Shown here: one piece after another, positions 1-10,950 of the stretch | How the letters are laid out: each line of letters opens with the position of its first letter | Numbering within the stretch: position 1 is the stretch's first letter | From: Laccaria trichodermophora | Taxonomy: Eukaryota; Basidiomycota; Agaricomycetes; Agaricales; Hydnangiaceae | Assembly: GCA_018417955.1 (NCBI GenBank) | Contig: JACTVC010000071.1 | Coordinates: 1 to 28,943, forward strand | Direction: 5' to 3' | Length of the DNA: 28,943 bases | Program-made: the position numbers and the translations under genes | Notes under the pieces: generated by a model | Seen by the model: only the letters and a program-made list of their open reading frames with translations | What the model was told of the DNA's origin: nothing | Database searches by the model: none

Positions 1-1119
1 CCATTCCTGACCAGAGGGGGGCCTCTGTCGCGATTGATTTCATCGTACTGTTACCAATGGACGATGGTAATGACTGCATTATTACCTTCACTGACCAACT
101 TGGCAGCGATATACAACTTGTGGCTACCCGAACAGACATTACAGCAGAACAGTTGGCTTATCTGTTTTTTGATAAGTGGTTATTGTGAAAACGGCCTCCC
201 ATCTGACATTATTTCGGACAGGGATAAACTCTTTGTGTCAAAATTCTGGAAAGCGCTCCACAAGTTAACAGGGGTCAAACTGAAAATGTCAACAGCTTAC
301 CATCCCCAAACCGATGGCGCAAGCGAACAGACGAACAAAACAGTCAACCAATGCCTGCGATATCACGTTGAACAGAACCAATTGGGATGGTCGCGTGCAC
401 TACCCCGCATAAGTTTCCATATCATGAGCACCGTCAACAAATCCACAGGGTTTACACCTTTTCAACTGCGAATGGGACGTAACCCTCGAATAATTCCACC
501 ACTGTTACCACTTCCACATACTGCAACTGTAGAAGACATTTCCACTTGCGACATCATCCAACAACTACAAACGGATGTCCAGGAAGCACAAGATAATCTA
601 TTGCGTGCCAAAATAACGCAATCGGTTGAAGCAAATAAGCACCGCTCTTTAAATTTTCCTTTTGCAATTGGTTCGCATGTTCGTCTAACAACCCTTCACA
701 GACGCAACAAGTATAAAGCAAAAGGCGAAAAGAGGGTCACAAAATTTATGCCACGGTACGACGGACCATACAAGGTCATTGACATGGATGAAAAACATTC
801 CACGGTCACAATCGAATTACCGAACGCTCCGAATATTTTCCCTACTTTCCACACCTCCGAACTCCTACCTTTCATCAAAAACGACAACACTCTTTTCCCT
901 TCATGAAAATTCGAAGAGCCTCTGCCTATACTTACTCCTGAAGGTGAGCAGGAGTTCTTCATTGACAAAATTCTAGATCAACGCCGTCGAGGCCGCGGAT
1001 ATCAATACCTCATTCGTTGGCGCGGTTATGGACAAGACCATGACCGGTGGTTACCCGTGTCGGAACTTCAAGAATGTGCGGCACTCGACGAATGGCTGGC
1101 ATCTAGGGGCGAAAGTTGA
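1..1119 (+). pseudogene. Ty3/gypsy chromovirus pol, 3' part: integrase and chromodomain (broken)
   Basis: This is the C-terminal half of a gypsy polyprotein, cut by the window edge. The integrase core is recognisable: the first catalytic Asp lies in AIDFIV (about 31-48), the second in the SDRDKLF segment (about 214-236), and the Glu in DGASEQTNKT. A 1-bp frameshift near 176-184 separates the first Asp (frame starting at position 3) from the rest (frame of 34-906). After the GPY/F-like end of integrase, a TGA at 904-906 interrupts a frame that otherwise continues to 1119 and encodes a chromodomain (YLIRWRGYGQDHDRWLP). The TGA fits a CGA-to-TGA transition. In intact elements integrase inserts the cDNA and the chromodomain guides targeting to chromatin. 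The family call is secure; this copy should be inactive. Confidence 0.93.
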
Positions 1120-1263
1120 ACTTAGGTAGCTTTCGATTTCTTTTTTGCCAGCCGGTAGCTTTTCCCACTGGGTTTTTAACGCACCCATGCTTGGATTTTA
1201 CTTACATTTCAAACACCACTGATCTTTTTCTCTTTTTTTTTTTTGTTTTAAAGCGGGGGAGGG
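1120..1263 (+). other. gypsy 3' untranslated region with polypurine tract
   Basis: Short non-coding stretch between the pol stop and the 3' LTR. It ends in a purine-rich tract (AAAGCGGGGGAGGG, about 1250-1263) directly against the LTR start, as expected for the plus-strand primer of reverse transcription. A T-rich run precedes it. Confidence 0.75.
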
Positions 1264-1504
1264 TGTAATCACAGATTACACTTGTTTGGCACCATCTTCC
1301 CTTGATCACATCACATACACACTCTGCTCTCTTACCTACCACCATCATCTCGCACTCGCTCTTCTGTATATTCTCTACACTTAGACCTCTGGAATCATAC
1401 ACTCGGTATACTTCTGTCTTGGTGTGATTTCTCTCCTCTGTCTTTGTCCTTAGTGTTATCTACTCCCCTTCTAGGGGATAGATTTCCAGGAACCTGCCAT
1501 TACA
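1264..1504 (+). repeat. 3' LTR of the left gypsy element
   Basis: A 241-bp segment that starts TGTAAT and ends ATTACA, the inverted TG...CA termini of an LTR, immediately after the polypurine tract. The first 17 bases form a perfect 7-bp inverted repeat with a 3-base loop. The partner 5' LTR is outside the window, so a target duplication cannot be verified; ACAAG (1505-1509) would be the right-hand copy if duplication is 5 bp. Confidence 0.8.
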
Positions 1505-2028
1505 ACAAGCACTTCACCCATCACTCTAGAAATTTGAATTTAAACTATCACATATCATTTAAATGTCATTGGAAAGTTTTAGAATTAACGGTCCAGCCAA
1601 TCTAGCAGGATCTGAGAGAACATTCCATACTTTTGTTTGTTTAGTGTAATGAAAAACACAAAGTAGTGTCTCCAGAACACAAATCTTTGAATGTCTCTCT
1701 GAAAATTTGAGACAATGAATATCATGCATAAATAAATCTTCTGTGAAAATTTCAAGATTCTAAGGCAAGTGGAGGTCAAGATAATCTGCAGTTTCAATAT
1801 CCTGACAAGTTTCAATATCATGAACAAACATAGTATCCCAAAATTTGCACTGATGACATAACATACACTCTTGTTTGTTCTATTTTTATGTGCCTGTCCA
1901 GGCTTTTCTGGTAGGCTCTGAACTCAGGCCTACTCAGGCAGGAAGCCCTTTTTCGCACCACCACCATCACCAAGCACTGCCCACCCTCATCCATAATGTC
2001 CACAACCCAGGGCAGTTAGTAGGAATCA
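1505..2028. other. Non-coding flank between gypsy LTR and giant element
   Basis: AT-rich sequence without a supportable gene. The short open frames here have no recognisable domain or splice structure. The last bases before the inverted repeat (GTAGGAATCA) resemble those after the right inverted repeat (GTAAGGTCA), a possible but imperfect target-site duplication. Confidence 0.5.
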
Positions 2029-2097
2029 CCCACCAACACTGAGAGCCCCAAACATACAAACAGGCCATAGTTGATGGTGCCTGCTGATGGGCCGATA
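2029..2097 (+). repeat. Left terminal inverted repeat
   Basis: Begins CCCACCAACACTGAGA and ends with GGGCCGATA. Aligned without gaps to the reverse complement of 27426-27494 with about 7 mismatches in 69; five of these lie between bases 17 and 26. The block from TACAAACAGG through TGCCTGCTGATG is identical in both ends. Confidence 0.85.
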
Positions 2098-2993
2098 AGA
2101 GACAATAACCTGGTGTTGATGAATTGGCCAATGTCATCCCCACTGTTGAGGTAGTGAAGGGTCGGCCAGCGACGTAAATTTAGCACAGCCGGATCAGCAG
2201 GAAGTAAGCCCAGAGAGAAGTAAGTGGTATATCGGCTGATGGATGATAGCTATGTAAGGTCGGCTGACAGTTTTGAATGTTCCTGGGTTCATTATCGGCC
2301 GAGAGCCTTAAATTCTGATTTGAGGGGTCAGCTGTTGGGATTCACATTATTGTAGCTATGGTTCGGCTGATTAGTCGAGCAAATGGATACAGCTACCCAG
2401 TCGGCCACGAAACTGGACAATTCATAAACTCTGGATCAGCCAACTTTTTACCCCTTTTCTAGATGGATCGGTATCTGTTTTCCCCTTCGCTTTTATTTTA
2501 GGCAGCCGAGCACGGTTGCTTGAGCCAGACCCGGTCGTTCCTGCTCGGTCAATATTTCTACCATGTTATCTTTATACTTGTCCAAGACAACATCGGTCGG
2601 TATATTTTACAGCAGCCGATGGTCAGGACCGGGGTTCAAGTCCCAAAGGTGATATCTCGTTTCTAAATTGATAATTTTTGAACACAATCCGGCCTTTCGA
2701 ACATACTACCGTGAAGCACATTGTGGCGCAGTTGACCTGGCCAAGGTAAAGCACTTCGGCAGAGTTTCTTGAATGTCCCCCTCTAGCTTACCCCTCAGAT
2801 TAGTTTTATTTCTTCAAGATTGCAGTACTTCTTTTTCTCTTTTACAAAGAACATGACACAAAAAAACCTTATATTGACAAGAAGTTACAAGATAAGAACA
2901 GGCAGTACAAAATATGGAGTATGATTATTGCGGGTCTTCATTAGTGGGAGTCGTAGGATGATCATCTACTGGTATTTAGATGTTGAATCATTA
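2098..2993. other. Left subterminal region with GGCCGA/CGGCTGA words
   Basis: No gene is supportable over about 900 bases. The region is rich in short related words on both strands (GGCCGATA, CGGCTGAT, CGGCTGAC, CGGCCGAGAG, CAGCCGATGG), a pattern seen again inside the right end (27170-27425). Clustered subterminal words of this kind are often transposase-binding sites in cut-and-paste elements; that role is inferred. The last about 100 bases are the 3' flank of the minus-strand gene that follows. Confidence 0.5.
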
Positions 2994-5900
2994 CTATGAA
3001 GCAGGGGACATACCAGATGAAGCTATCAGCCGAGGAGACCTCCTGGTGCCAACTGTGAAGGGAGAGGGTGATCTGCCGCGGCGTGTTGCACGAACTGGCT
3101 TTGGAGCCAAATAGATTGGGGCCAGGCTCTCAGCTTGAACCAAATTCGAAGGTTGAATTGGAGGCGAGCTCGAACCTTGCACAGCTGCCGATTGAATTGG
3201 AGCTGGGCTCAAAGCTTGCACCGGCGTCGGAGGAGCTGCTGATTGGATTGGGGCCGGGCTCGATGCTTGGACCGATTCCTCTGCTGATCTATCGGTGTTG
3301 ATGCCAATATCCACAGTACCCTTCATCGTGTTGATGCCGATATCGGCCGTCCCCTTCGTCGCATCGATCTGGGTGTCGGTCATGACTTTGCGTCCGAAAT
3401 GGTTGAGGACAATTTGCTCCACAATCGTTTGTCGGTTACCAAGTTTTATCTGACCCTCGGTAAGTGTCCTATATGATGTGGTCAGAGTCTCCTGTGCTTG
3501 CTCGGCCTGGTGGACTCGGTTCGTAAGTTTGGCCATAGACTTTTCGACCTGTTCTTGCAATGCGGCCGGCGTCACCTTCATCATATTCCTGACCTCCCCC
3601 TCAAAAGCTTCATGCTGAACCCTTATCGTGCACAAGTCCATCTGATGGTCTTCGAGCCTGGCTTCGGCATCCTTCCACCGTGCTTGGTGAAGGTCTTCAA
3701 ATCGGTCTATCCTCGCGTTGTGTGCATTCATTCTTCTTTCCTCTTCGAACCACGACAATGTTTCCAATGTTTTGACTTGTTCAGCAAGACGATCGCCAGC
3801 AGATTCAACCTCTTGAAGTCTCCGGGTCATTTCTTCCAGGGAGGCCAGACGTTCGCTGAGTGAAGTGGTGTTCACGAATGGGGGGAGAAGAGCGCTCGGG
3901 TCAATGCCAGTATGCTCTGACATGATGGTCAGCCGAGCGTGTTGTTCGCGGAGAGTGTTTTGAATGTCGGTCTGATCTTGACCGAGTCTCGTAATCTCGT
4001 GCTGGATTGTATACATGTCGAATGCCGGTGGCGGACTGAGGGACCTGAAATCCACCTTCTTGATATGCAGTGCTGTATCAACTAAGTTTTTAAGCAAAGA
4101 AGTCCGATGAAAACATAAAAGAACTTACGATGAAGTTCTTGGGCATGAGGGGGACTGACGCGGCGTGAGTTCGAAACCGACTGCTTGGGCTGGGAAGGGA
4201 AGATGTCGACCGAGGCCGGAGCGCTATTGGCTAAGATCCCCATGTCGTTGGCAGGAGCTGGGATCGGGCCAGGCATCAGGGCAGCAACATCTACGTTGGT
4301 TAGTAAGGAAAAACTAATTTGATAGTGTCTTACCTGACGATTGGCCGAGGTCGGGCACAATGGGCATGGCAGCATTACCTGATGATTGCCCGAGGTCAGG
4401 CACGATGGGCGTTGCAGCAAAATCTAGCTTGGTTAGTAAAGAAAAACTGATTTGATTGAATCTTACCTGATGATTGCCCGAGGTCCCCTGTTGCTGATAA
4501 TTGCCCGAAGTCGGCCACGATGGCTGATGATTGCCCGAGGTCCCCTGCTGCTGATAATTGCCCAAGGTCGGCCACGATGCCTGATGATTGCCCGAGGTTG
4601 GGCATGAGGGAAGCTAGGCTGGTTAGTAAGGAAAAACTGATTTGATAAACTCTTACCTGATAATTGCCCGACGTCAGGCATGGTGGGCATTTCATCCATG
4701 GCCAGACTCAACTTGGGTTGGACTGGGGGTGTTGGTGTTGGTCGTTCAATGACGATGGCTGGAGTTGCCTGCGCCTTGCCTTTGTCAGGTCGGGAGGAAG
4801 TACCGACCTCGGCCTCTACACCCGAGGTCATGTCCACCATCTCTGAATCCTCCTCCTTTATAGAATCGAAATCGAACGTCTCTCCCTCAGAAACCTCGGC
4901 CATTTCTACGTCCTGCTTCTTTGCCTTCTTGGGTTTTCGAACAAGAACACTTTCCTCCTCTCCCCCGTCCTCGGCTCCCTCTGCCATTTTGACATCCTCC
5001 GACTTCTTAGCCTTCGATTTCTTGGCTTTCTTCTTTCCCTTCTCTCCCCCGTCCTCGGCTTCTTCATCCTTCTTTGCCTTGCGCTTCTTGGTTTTCTTGA
5101 CCACGATCTTCACTTCCTCTGCCTCCTCCCCCTCAGTCTTCTTCGAATCACCCCCTGCCTTGCTGCATTTCGTCTTGCCCGTGTTGCAAGTGAAACAGGC
5201 GGCGAGCCCATCTCTGGCGCTCTCTGCGCATGGGACGGTCTCTCTGTCCTTTCGTCTACTGCAGGCTACACAGGGCTTAACGGCAAGCTTGTATTCTCCC
5301 GTCTCAATGGCCGCGTTCTGCTTATCAAGCTTCTCTGCCGATGCCTGGGCCCTCAGTGCCACCTTTGCAGCTGTCTCTGGGCCAACCCGAGGTGTCGCTT
5401 TGGACTTGGGCTTTACAGTTATCTCGACGACCGGCTGTTGTTTCGACCTCGGCTTGGCAGTGTTGCCCGAGTTTCGTGCATTGGGCTTGGGCGTTGTCTC
5501 CTTCAGCGTTGTCTCCTCAGCGCTGCTTTCATCGATAAGCTGTGCACTGACGATGCGGGTCTTCCTCGGCCGATCGTCCAAGGAGTCCCCTCTCCTCTTT
5601 CTCCCACTGCTCGTGTCGGCCTCGGGTTTTGCTCGACTTCGTTGAGGTTTGGGCTCGGCTGGCTTCTTTTCTGGTGCTGGGCCGGCTTCTGGAGTTGATT
5701 GGCGTTGGGGAGCGTTTGGTATTGGGACAGATGTGTCTGCCGATATTGGGGGCAACGAAGATTGGGCTGGGAGCGACGAATTCGGTATCGGGACAGATGA
5801 CGCTTGTGTGTCTGCCGATATTGGGGGTAGAGAAGATTCGGCTGGGAGCGACGAATTTGCCGATGTCGGAATGGTTGACGTAATGGGAGGAATGGGGGGA

Positions 5901-6319
5901 GAGGGGCCCTCGTAACTTTCCATGAAGAACGTAGGGGTGGTGGTGTGTGGGACTGCATAGAGTCTGCTCCAATCGACCGAGGGCCCCCCCATGACTCGCA
6001 ACATGTCGGTGTATACCCAGATCCTTGCGGGATGGAGCCACTGGGATTCCTCACACCACAGCTGCTTGCCTGACAAAGTCTTTACCAATGTTACCTTGGT
6101 GAAACTAAGTGTCATTTAAGAAAATATAAGGTAGTTACTTACAGCTTTCTCCCAGGCACGTGCTTCTAACGTCAGTCGGTTGGCGTCATTGGAATTCATA
6201 AGAGCCGTTTGATGTCGATTGAAGAACCTCAGAAGTGATTCTGTTTGGAACCTAACATCGTCCAAAAACCCGGGGTCCAGATTGTGGGCTTTAGCTTCTA
6301 TGGTAAGGGTGGAGGACAT
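2994..6319 (-). CDS. Predicted 1033-aa zinc-cluster/coiled-coil protein (six exons)
   Basis: I do not recognise a named family. Exons on the minus strand: 6319-6143, 6094-4657, 4613-4467, 4423-4334, 4290-4129, 4081-2994. They total 3102 bases with all phases consistent, and five GT-AG introns of 43-48 bp. Residues about 334-369 form a Zn2Cys6-like cluster (CVACSRRK, PCAESA, CFTCNTGKTKC), flanked by Ser/Pro-rich and Lys/Glu-rich tracts that look nuclear. The middle carries eight copies of a D-L-G-Q-S-S motif. The last exon encodes a long coiled coil followed by S-P-A-P-I-Q repeats and a basic tail. A possible role is DNA binding or scaffolding within the element. It is divergent from the gene at 6747 across 427 bp. 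The frame is intact. Confidence 0.72.
4290..4660 (-). repeat. Tandem exon-intron minisatellite inside the zinc-cluster gene
   Basis: Three 43-bp introns (4614-4656, 4424-4466, 4291-4333) are copies of one another. Each starts GTAAGA, contains ATCAAAT(C/T)AG, a poly-T run and the perfect branch site CTAAC, and ends in TAG. The exons between them repeat a unit of about 45 bases encoding D-L-G-Q-S-S, and each unit ends in CAG/GT-like sequence. A block of exon plus intron has therefore been amplified in tandem while phase 1 was kept. Confidence 0.8.
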
Positions 6320-6746
6320 TGGAGTTGGAACAGGACGAAGGATTAGAACGGGACAACGATGAAAGTTGAAGTCAAAAAGTTGTAAACGGAGTCACGTGGT
6401 CGCATCAGACTAGTTGAGATCCACAGAATGTTCCAAGGCCGATCATCGGTGGCTTTCCTTCCCACGGTTGAATTTTCAAGGGCCATCGCAAGGCCGAACA
6501 AAACAATGGGTCTTTCTCTCGAACAACGTTCACTAGCAACTGCAATCCCTGGAAAAGCCATCTACTCCATGGCTGATATGTCTTTGACAAACCCGGGTAG
6601 GAGAATGTCTAATCATCCAGGCAACCATTGTCACTAATTCTTTTGGAGCAGAAATTGTAATGAAAGACTTGGAGTAGGGAGGTGCAGGAAGGTATCTAGT
6701 TTGGGCTTTTACTTGCCGACACCGTTACAACCCTGCCTTCTCAGAA
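6320..6746. promoter_or_regulatory. Divergent intergenic region
   Basis: 427 bp between the start codons of two divergent genes, so presumably a shared bidirectional promoter. I see no convincing TATA box or repeated operator. Short open frames here overlap on both strands and show no domain. Confidence 0.4.
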
Positions 6747-8244
6747 ATGGCCCAGACTGACCAACCTTCAATCATTATTGGTCGAACAGACCTACCGAAC
6801 GACGACGGAATGCAGCCCACCGAACAAGCAATGGATGTCGACGTTCATAGCCTTACCCAACGTAAGTCGATAGGCCGAGCTTTAGAGATTGATATTAATG
6901 TGGCCTTCATTAGACCGTCAAGACAGTCAATCGATGTCCATTGATGTGACTGCGTCTCACCCGGCCCCGACATTCGACAAATCTATTTTCAATTTTCAAA
7001 CGCCTGCCAAGTCTTCCATTTCTGCAAAGGCCAGAGACATTAATTTCGATCGGTCCATATTCGATTTTACAACGCCCACGGTGTCTTCCTCCCCCCCGTC
7101 CATCTTCAACTTTCAGAAACCCATCATCACTGCCGAGGCCAAAGACCTTGCTTTCGATCGTTCCCTATTTGATTTTACGAAGCCCACACTGTCTTCCCCT
7201 TCCCCCCCGAGCTCGGGCATAATGCCCACTGGTCACGAACCCTTCGATCGGGCCATATTCAATTTTGACGAACCCAAAGGGTCTTCCCCGGCTAAAGATG
7301 TCGGTTTGGACCGGGCGATGTTTGATTTTAAGAAGGCCACGCAGTCGATCTTTGATTTTCAGAAGCCTGGAATGCCCTCGGCCTCGGGCTCTCATTTTTC
7401 CTTTGAATTCCAAAAGCCTGACGTGATCTCGGGTTTGTACATCTCGTCTTCACATTCAAAAAAAGCATTTAGCTTACCCAACGTCACAGATGTGGACAAG
7501 TCGGTCTTCTCATTTCAACCATCTTCCGCCGCCTCAAGCAGCCAGAAGCCAGCCAGAGGAAACCCTGGGTCACGTACAAAGCACAATCGCCATCTTGCCA
7601 ACCCAGGTTTATGGCCCCCAAACGAGCCCGAGGAAAGCCTGGGTCCGATTGAAAGCACGAGGGCCATCGTACCAACTGCCTTTGGTCAGGCCATGGCATA
7701 TGTTCCATACCCGATCTTCATCCACACACATCGTCGGTTAGGACCCCGCCCACCACGTTCAACCAAATTGGTACAGTTAGATTCCAATTCCCGACGTGCG
7801 AGGGGGTTGTATCGAAACTTCGATCTCCGTGCCCGGTGGGAAAATTCCTCTATCGACAAGAGCTTTGGCGACATGATAGAGGGATTCACCAAAGTCTGGG
7901 AAAGGGTCACTGACCCAGATCCTTCACCCGATCCCGTACTCCGAGACATGCAGGCCAAACTGGATGAGCAAGACTCTCAAGAACTCACCCACGATGATGA
8001 CCACGACGATGTTATGTATTCTCTTTCTGGCCGTATTCACCAGGAGGCGGTCAGATCTCTGCCTGAAAACATCACGACGACCAGCCATTATAGGTATATT
8101 CTAACTCGAATGAGGAGGGATAAAGAAAGGTTGCTTGAACAGATTGAAACCGATCGTGATATTTTAGCAGCATTGGATGCAACGTTACTTTCACTAAAAC
8201 CTTTTGTAACGAACAAGGGGAAGGCGCGGGACTGGGGTGAATAA
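6747..8244 (+). CDS. Predicted 481-aa F-x-F repeat protein
   Basis: Two exons, 6747-6861 and 6914-8244, joined by a 52-bp intron (GTAAGT donor, TTCATTAG acceptor) in phase 1; the sum is 1446 bases. Residues about 50-215 hold about ten degenerate copies of a short motif: (S/A)-(I/M/L)-F-(N/D)-F-x-(K/T/E)-P, often preceded by F-D-(R/K)-(S/A). Phe-rich motifs in disordered, Ser/Pro-rich sequence recall FG nucleoporins or short linear docking motifs, but no such family can be assigned. The C-terminus (about 380-481) is acidic, then helical and basic with a coiled-coil look. No signal peptide is apparent. The gene converges on the one ending at 8343. The frame is intact. Confidence 0.68.
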
Positions 8245-8342
8245 GTACAATTATGTACATTTTGCAATTATGAACTCGGTCTTAAACCCCAACACGAAAT
8301 GAATTGACATTGTTCTAATTGAAGAAGGCAAAAATATCTAAA

Positions 8343-10950
8343 CTACCGTTTCATGGATCGGGTGGTTCGGACACTCTCTCCAGCAATTCTCTTTGACCGA
8401 TCTCGGGTCACAATGCCAAGCTCGGTGGACACCTTGCCTTTGATGGGCCGAGGTTTAGGTTTTGCCTTGAAAGGGATGGCCGACTTGATTACATTAACGT
8501 TCATTGATGGGCCGCGACTGGCATGTGGACCGACCTCGGTAGATGGTTTGTCGATGGAAACGTCTTGCATGACACTGGAACCACCAACCTTCTTGATTTT
8601 ACCAGGTCGGCCGTTTTTGGGGCCAAGTTTGTAACCGGCCTCCAACCGAGAAGTCTTGTTCGGGAGGGCATCCTCTTCATTGTCACTGTATTTTCTTTTC
8701 ATCCTACGTCCACCCAACGGCTCCGCCAAGTCCATTTCCCAAAAGCTTTCACTGGGTCCTGGCTTTCCTTTAGGTTGAGGGTTATCAGTAGCCTTCTTTA
8801 TTGGCCGAGCTTCGAAGTCCGACTCAGGCTTGGTGACTGCTTTCTCCTTGATCGGCCGAACTTCCTGCTTCACATCTGAGTCGGAGTCCCATTGATCTTT
8901 CTGAGCTGCTGCTTCTGACCCTTCGAACTTCACTGCTTTTGTCTTATTGGGCCGAGGTTGCTCCTCTTCCACATCGGAGTCCCATTGATCCCATTTTCTT
9001 GTGGTTAAGTTGATCTTTTTGGCTGCTTTCTCCTTCGTCGGCCGAGCTTCCTCATTCTCAACATCACAGTCCGAGTCCCATTGATCTTTGTGTTTTGGCC
9101 GAGCTTCCTCGACTGACCCGGCTTTGGTTCCTTTTAAGTTGGCTGCCTTCTTCGTCGGCTGAACTCCCTGCTTTTCCACTTCCACTGTGTCCTTGTGATT
9201 TGGCCTTCCTTTTACAATGCTCAGCCGAGCTTCTTCATCAGAGTCCCAATGATCTTGGGGTTTTTCCCCATTCGTTCTTGTAGACCGAGGTTCCCCGTCT
9301 GACCCGGACTCGGTATGGGAGTCCTCCCAACCACTCGTGGATGCTATGTTCTTTCGAGTCGGCCGAGCTTCATCATCTGACCCGCACTCGATCCTTCCCT
9401 TCCTTCCCTGCCCAACTAAAGCTTCCTCATCTGACAAGGACTCGGTTGCCGCCCGGCCTTTCCTTTGACCCTTGCTTTTGCCAAACTTCTTCCCCTTCCC
9501 AACACTATGAACTTGTCGTTTTGAAACTAGAACTTTGATTTTCTGCCGGGGAGGTGCTTCCCGAACCGCTTTGCCCTCCAAAAAGGCTTTGAATCGAAAC
9601 GCGACTTTGCCTTTTTCTTGACGTTCATACCAAAATTGTAGAGCTTGACTGACCATCTCCATCGGAAATTTGGAGGGATCGAGAAACTTGTAAAGGTTAT
9701 CCCCCTCCGAGGTTACTGCTCTCCAAGCCTCGGGTATGTGTTCCTTATCCACAAAGTTGGACAACTTTGCTCCGATAGCTGTCCAGGGAGCTGATCCCTT
9801 TTTCTGCCCAGCTGCAATATCTGAATAGATAGAAAAGTTGGATAATAATAAAGGGTTACTTGGACGTACTTACTATAATGCTGGTTCACAAAAGAACGAA
9901 GAAGATTTAGTCGCCAAATTCGGACATCACGGGAAGTTTTAACTGGTGGCTTCGAGGGATCGGGCAAAATGGGCTCCCCATAGTTATTCATCTCCAGAGT
10001 CATGGCTGCCCGGCCACCTCGGTGTCCTCCTTCGGCCGAAGTCAACTCATCAGACCCATAGTGGTCTTCGTTGTGTCCTCTCCAAGAAGCTACCGTTATT
10101 CCATCTTCTTGGAAACTGCGGCCGTGGCTATTGATGTAGTCCTTTCCATTGCCCAGTTCTTGATTGAAGTCGTAGGTTGAGACGTCCAAAGTGCCATCGG
10201 GTTTCAGGTAACAGCCAAATATAAAGACTCGGACACCCATTGTGTCATAAATCTCCTTGGAAAAGGCATGCATCCGAGCGGTGCAGTTCTTCACGGCCAA
10301 CCTACGACAGATTCAGAGAAACCAACATTGACAATCAAATTACTCACTTTGACTTGAGTTCGGGGTCCACCCCCTTCTTGTTGAACTCCTCGGCCGTCCT
10401 CTCTAACCTTTTCACCTCTTTCTTTGTAAGTTTCTCCATCATTGTAGTGACCACCCGCTCCCGAAAATCAAAGTGAGTCCTTTCTCCCCCTTTAGGCCGG
10501 GTTTCACCGGCTTGATTGGCTTCTATACAGAGCTTGGTAGCCTCGGTATCAATGGCTTCCTTATTCTCATGTCGGAACACACGTCGGGCGTGCCATTGCT
10601 GACCCAACTTCGGCATTTTTTGGCTTCTTTTGCGACTGTGCCGCCCAAACCAAGCCTTGATATCCTAAAAATCAATCAGAAGGGGATTCAATATCTAGAC
10701 CATGAAAATTAGTTACCTTCTTCACAGCCGTTCTCTCCTCCTTGTTGAACATCTTTCCATTGGCGAGTATGTCCAGCATTTCTTGCAAAACATCAGACAA
10801 TATGTTGGCACGAGCTGAGTCACCGGCCTCTCTATACTCATCCCGATGTTTCTCCAACAACTCGCTTTCTTCCTTTGTCCAACACCTCCCTGACCCATGG
10901 TGCTTGGTTTGACTGTCGGATGGTTTAGGGGATTCGGAACGAGTGCTCAT
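8343..10950 (-). CDS. Predicted 818-aa protein with helical N-terminal domain and WDSD-repeat tail
   Basis: Exons on the minus strand: 10950-10717, 10664-10348, 10301-9874, 9820-8343. Their sum is 2457 bases, with introns of 52, 46 and 53 bp and consistent phases. The first about 390 residues are compact. They begin with a charged helical segment, then W-F-G-R-H-S-R-K-R-S, a stretch typical of uncharacterised agaricomycete proteins that read A-E-E-F-N-K-K-G followed by a hydrophobic G-V-R-V-F-I-F-G-C strand, and a segment with repeated Trp. From about residue 480 the protein is low-complexity and highly charged, with at least four WDSD blocks each followed by (E/V)-x-R-P-x-K. It is probably nuclear. 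No function is assigned. It lies head to head, across about 990 bp, with the KDZ transposase. The frame is intact. Confidence 0.7.

Noticed and set aside
1585..2003. Short minus-strand ORFs left of the giant element
   Set aside because: AT-rich, no domain, no intron signals.
2019..2028. A clean target-site duplication for the giant element
   Set aside because: The flanks GTAGGAATCA and GTAAGGTCA are similar but differ in bases and length; not strong enough to annotate.
4680..5645. A 321-aa plus-strand ORF, Ser/Phe-rich
   Set aside because: It is the antisense of the Lys/Glu-rich exon of the minus-strand zinc-cluster gene; the spliced minus-strand model explains the region.
5503..6054. Minus-strand ORFs of 170-183 aa in other frames
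   Set aside because: Shadows of exon 2 of the zinc-cluster gene in a region of biased composition.
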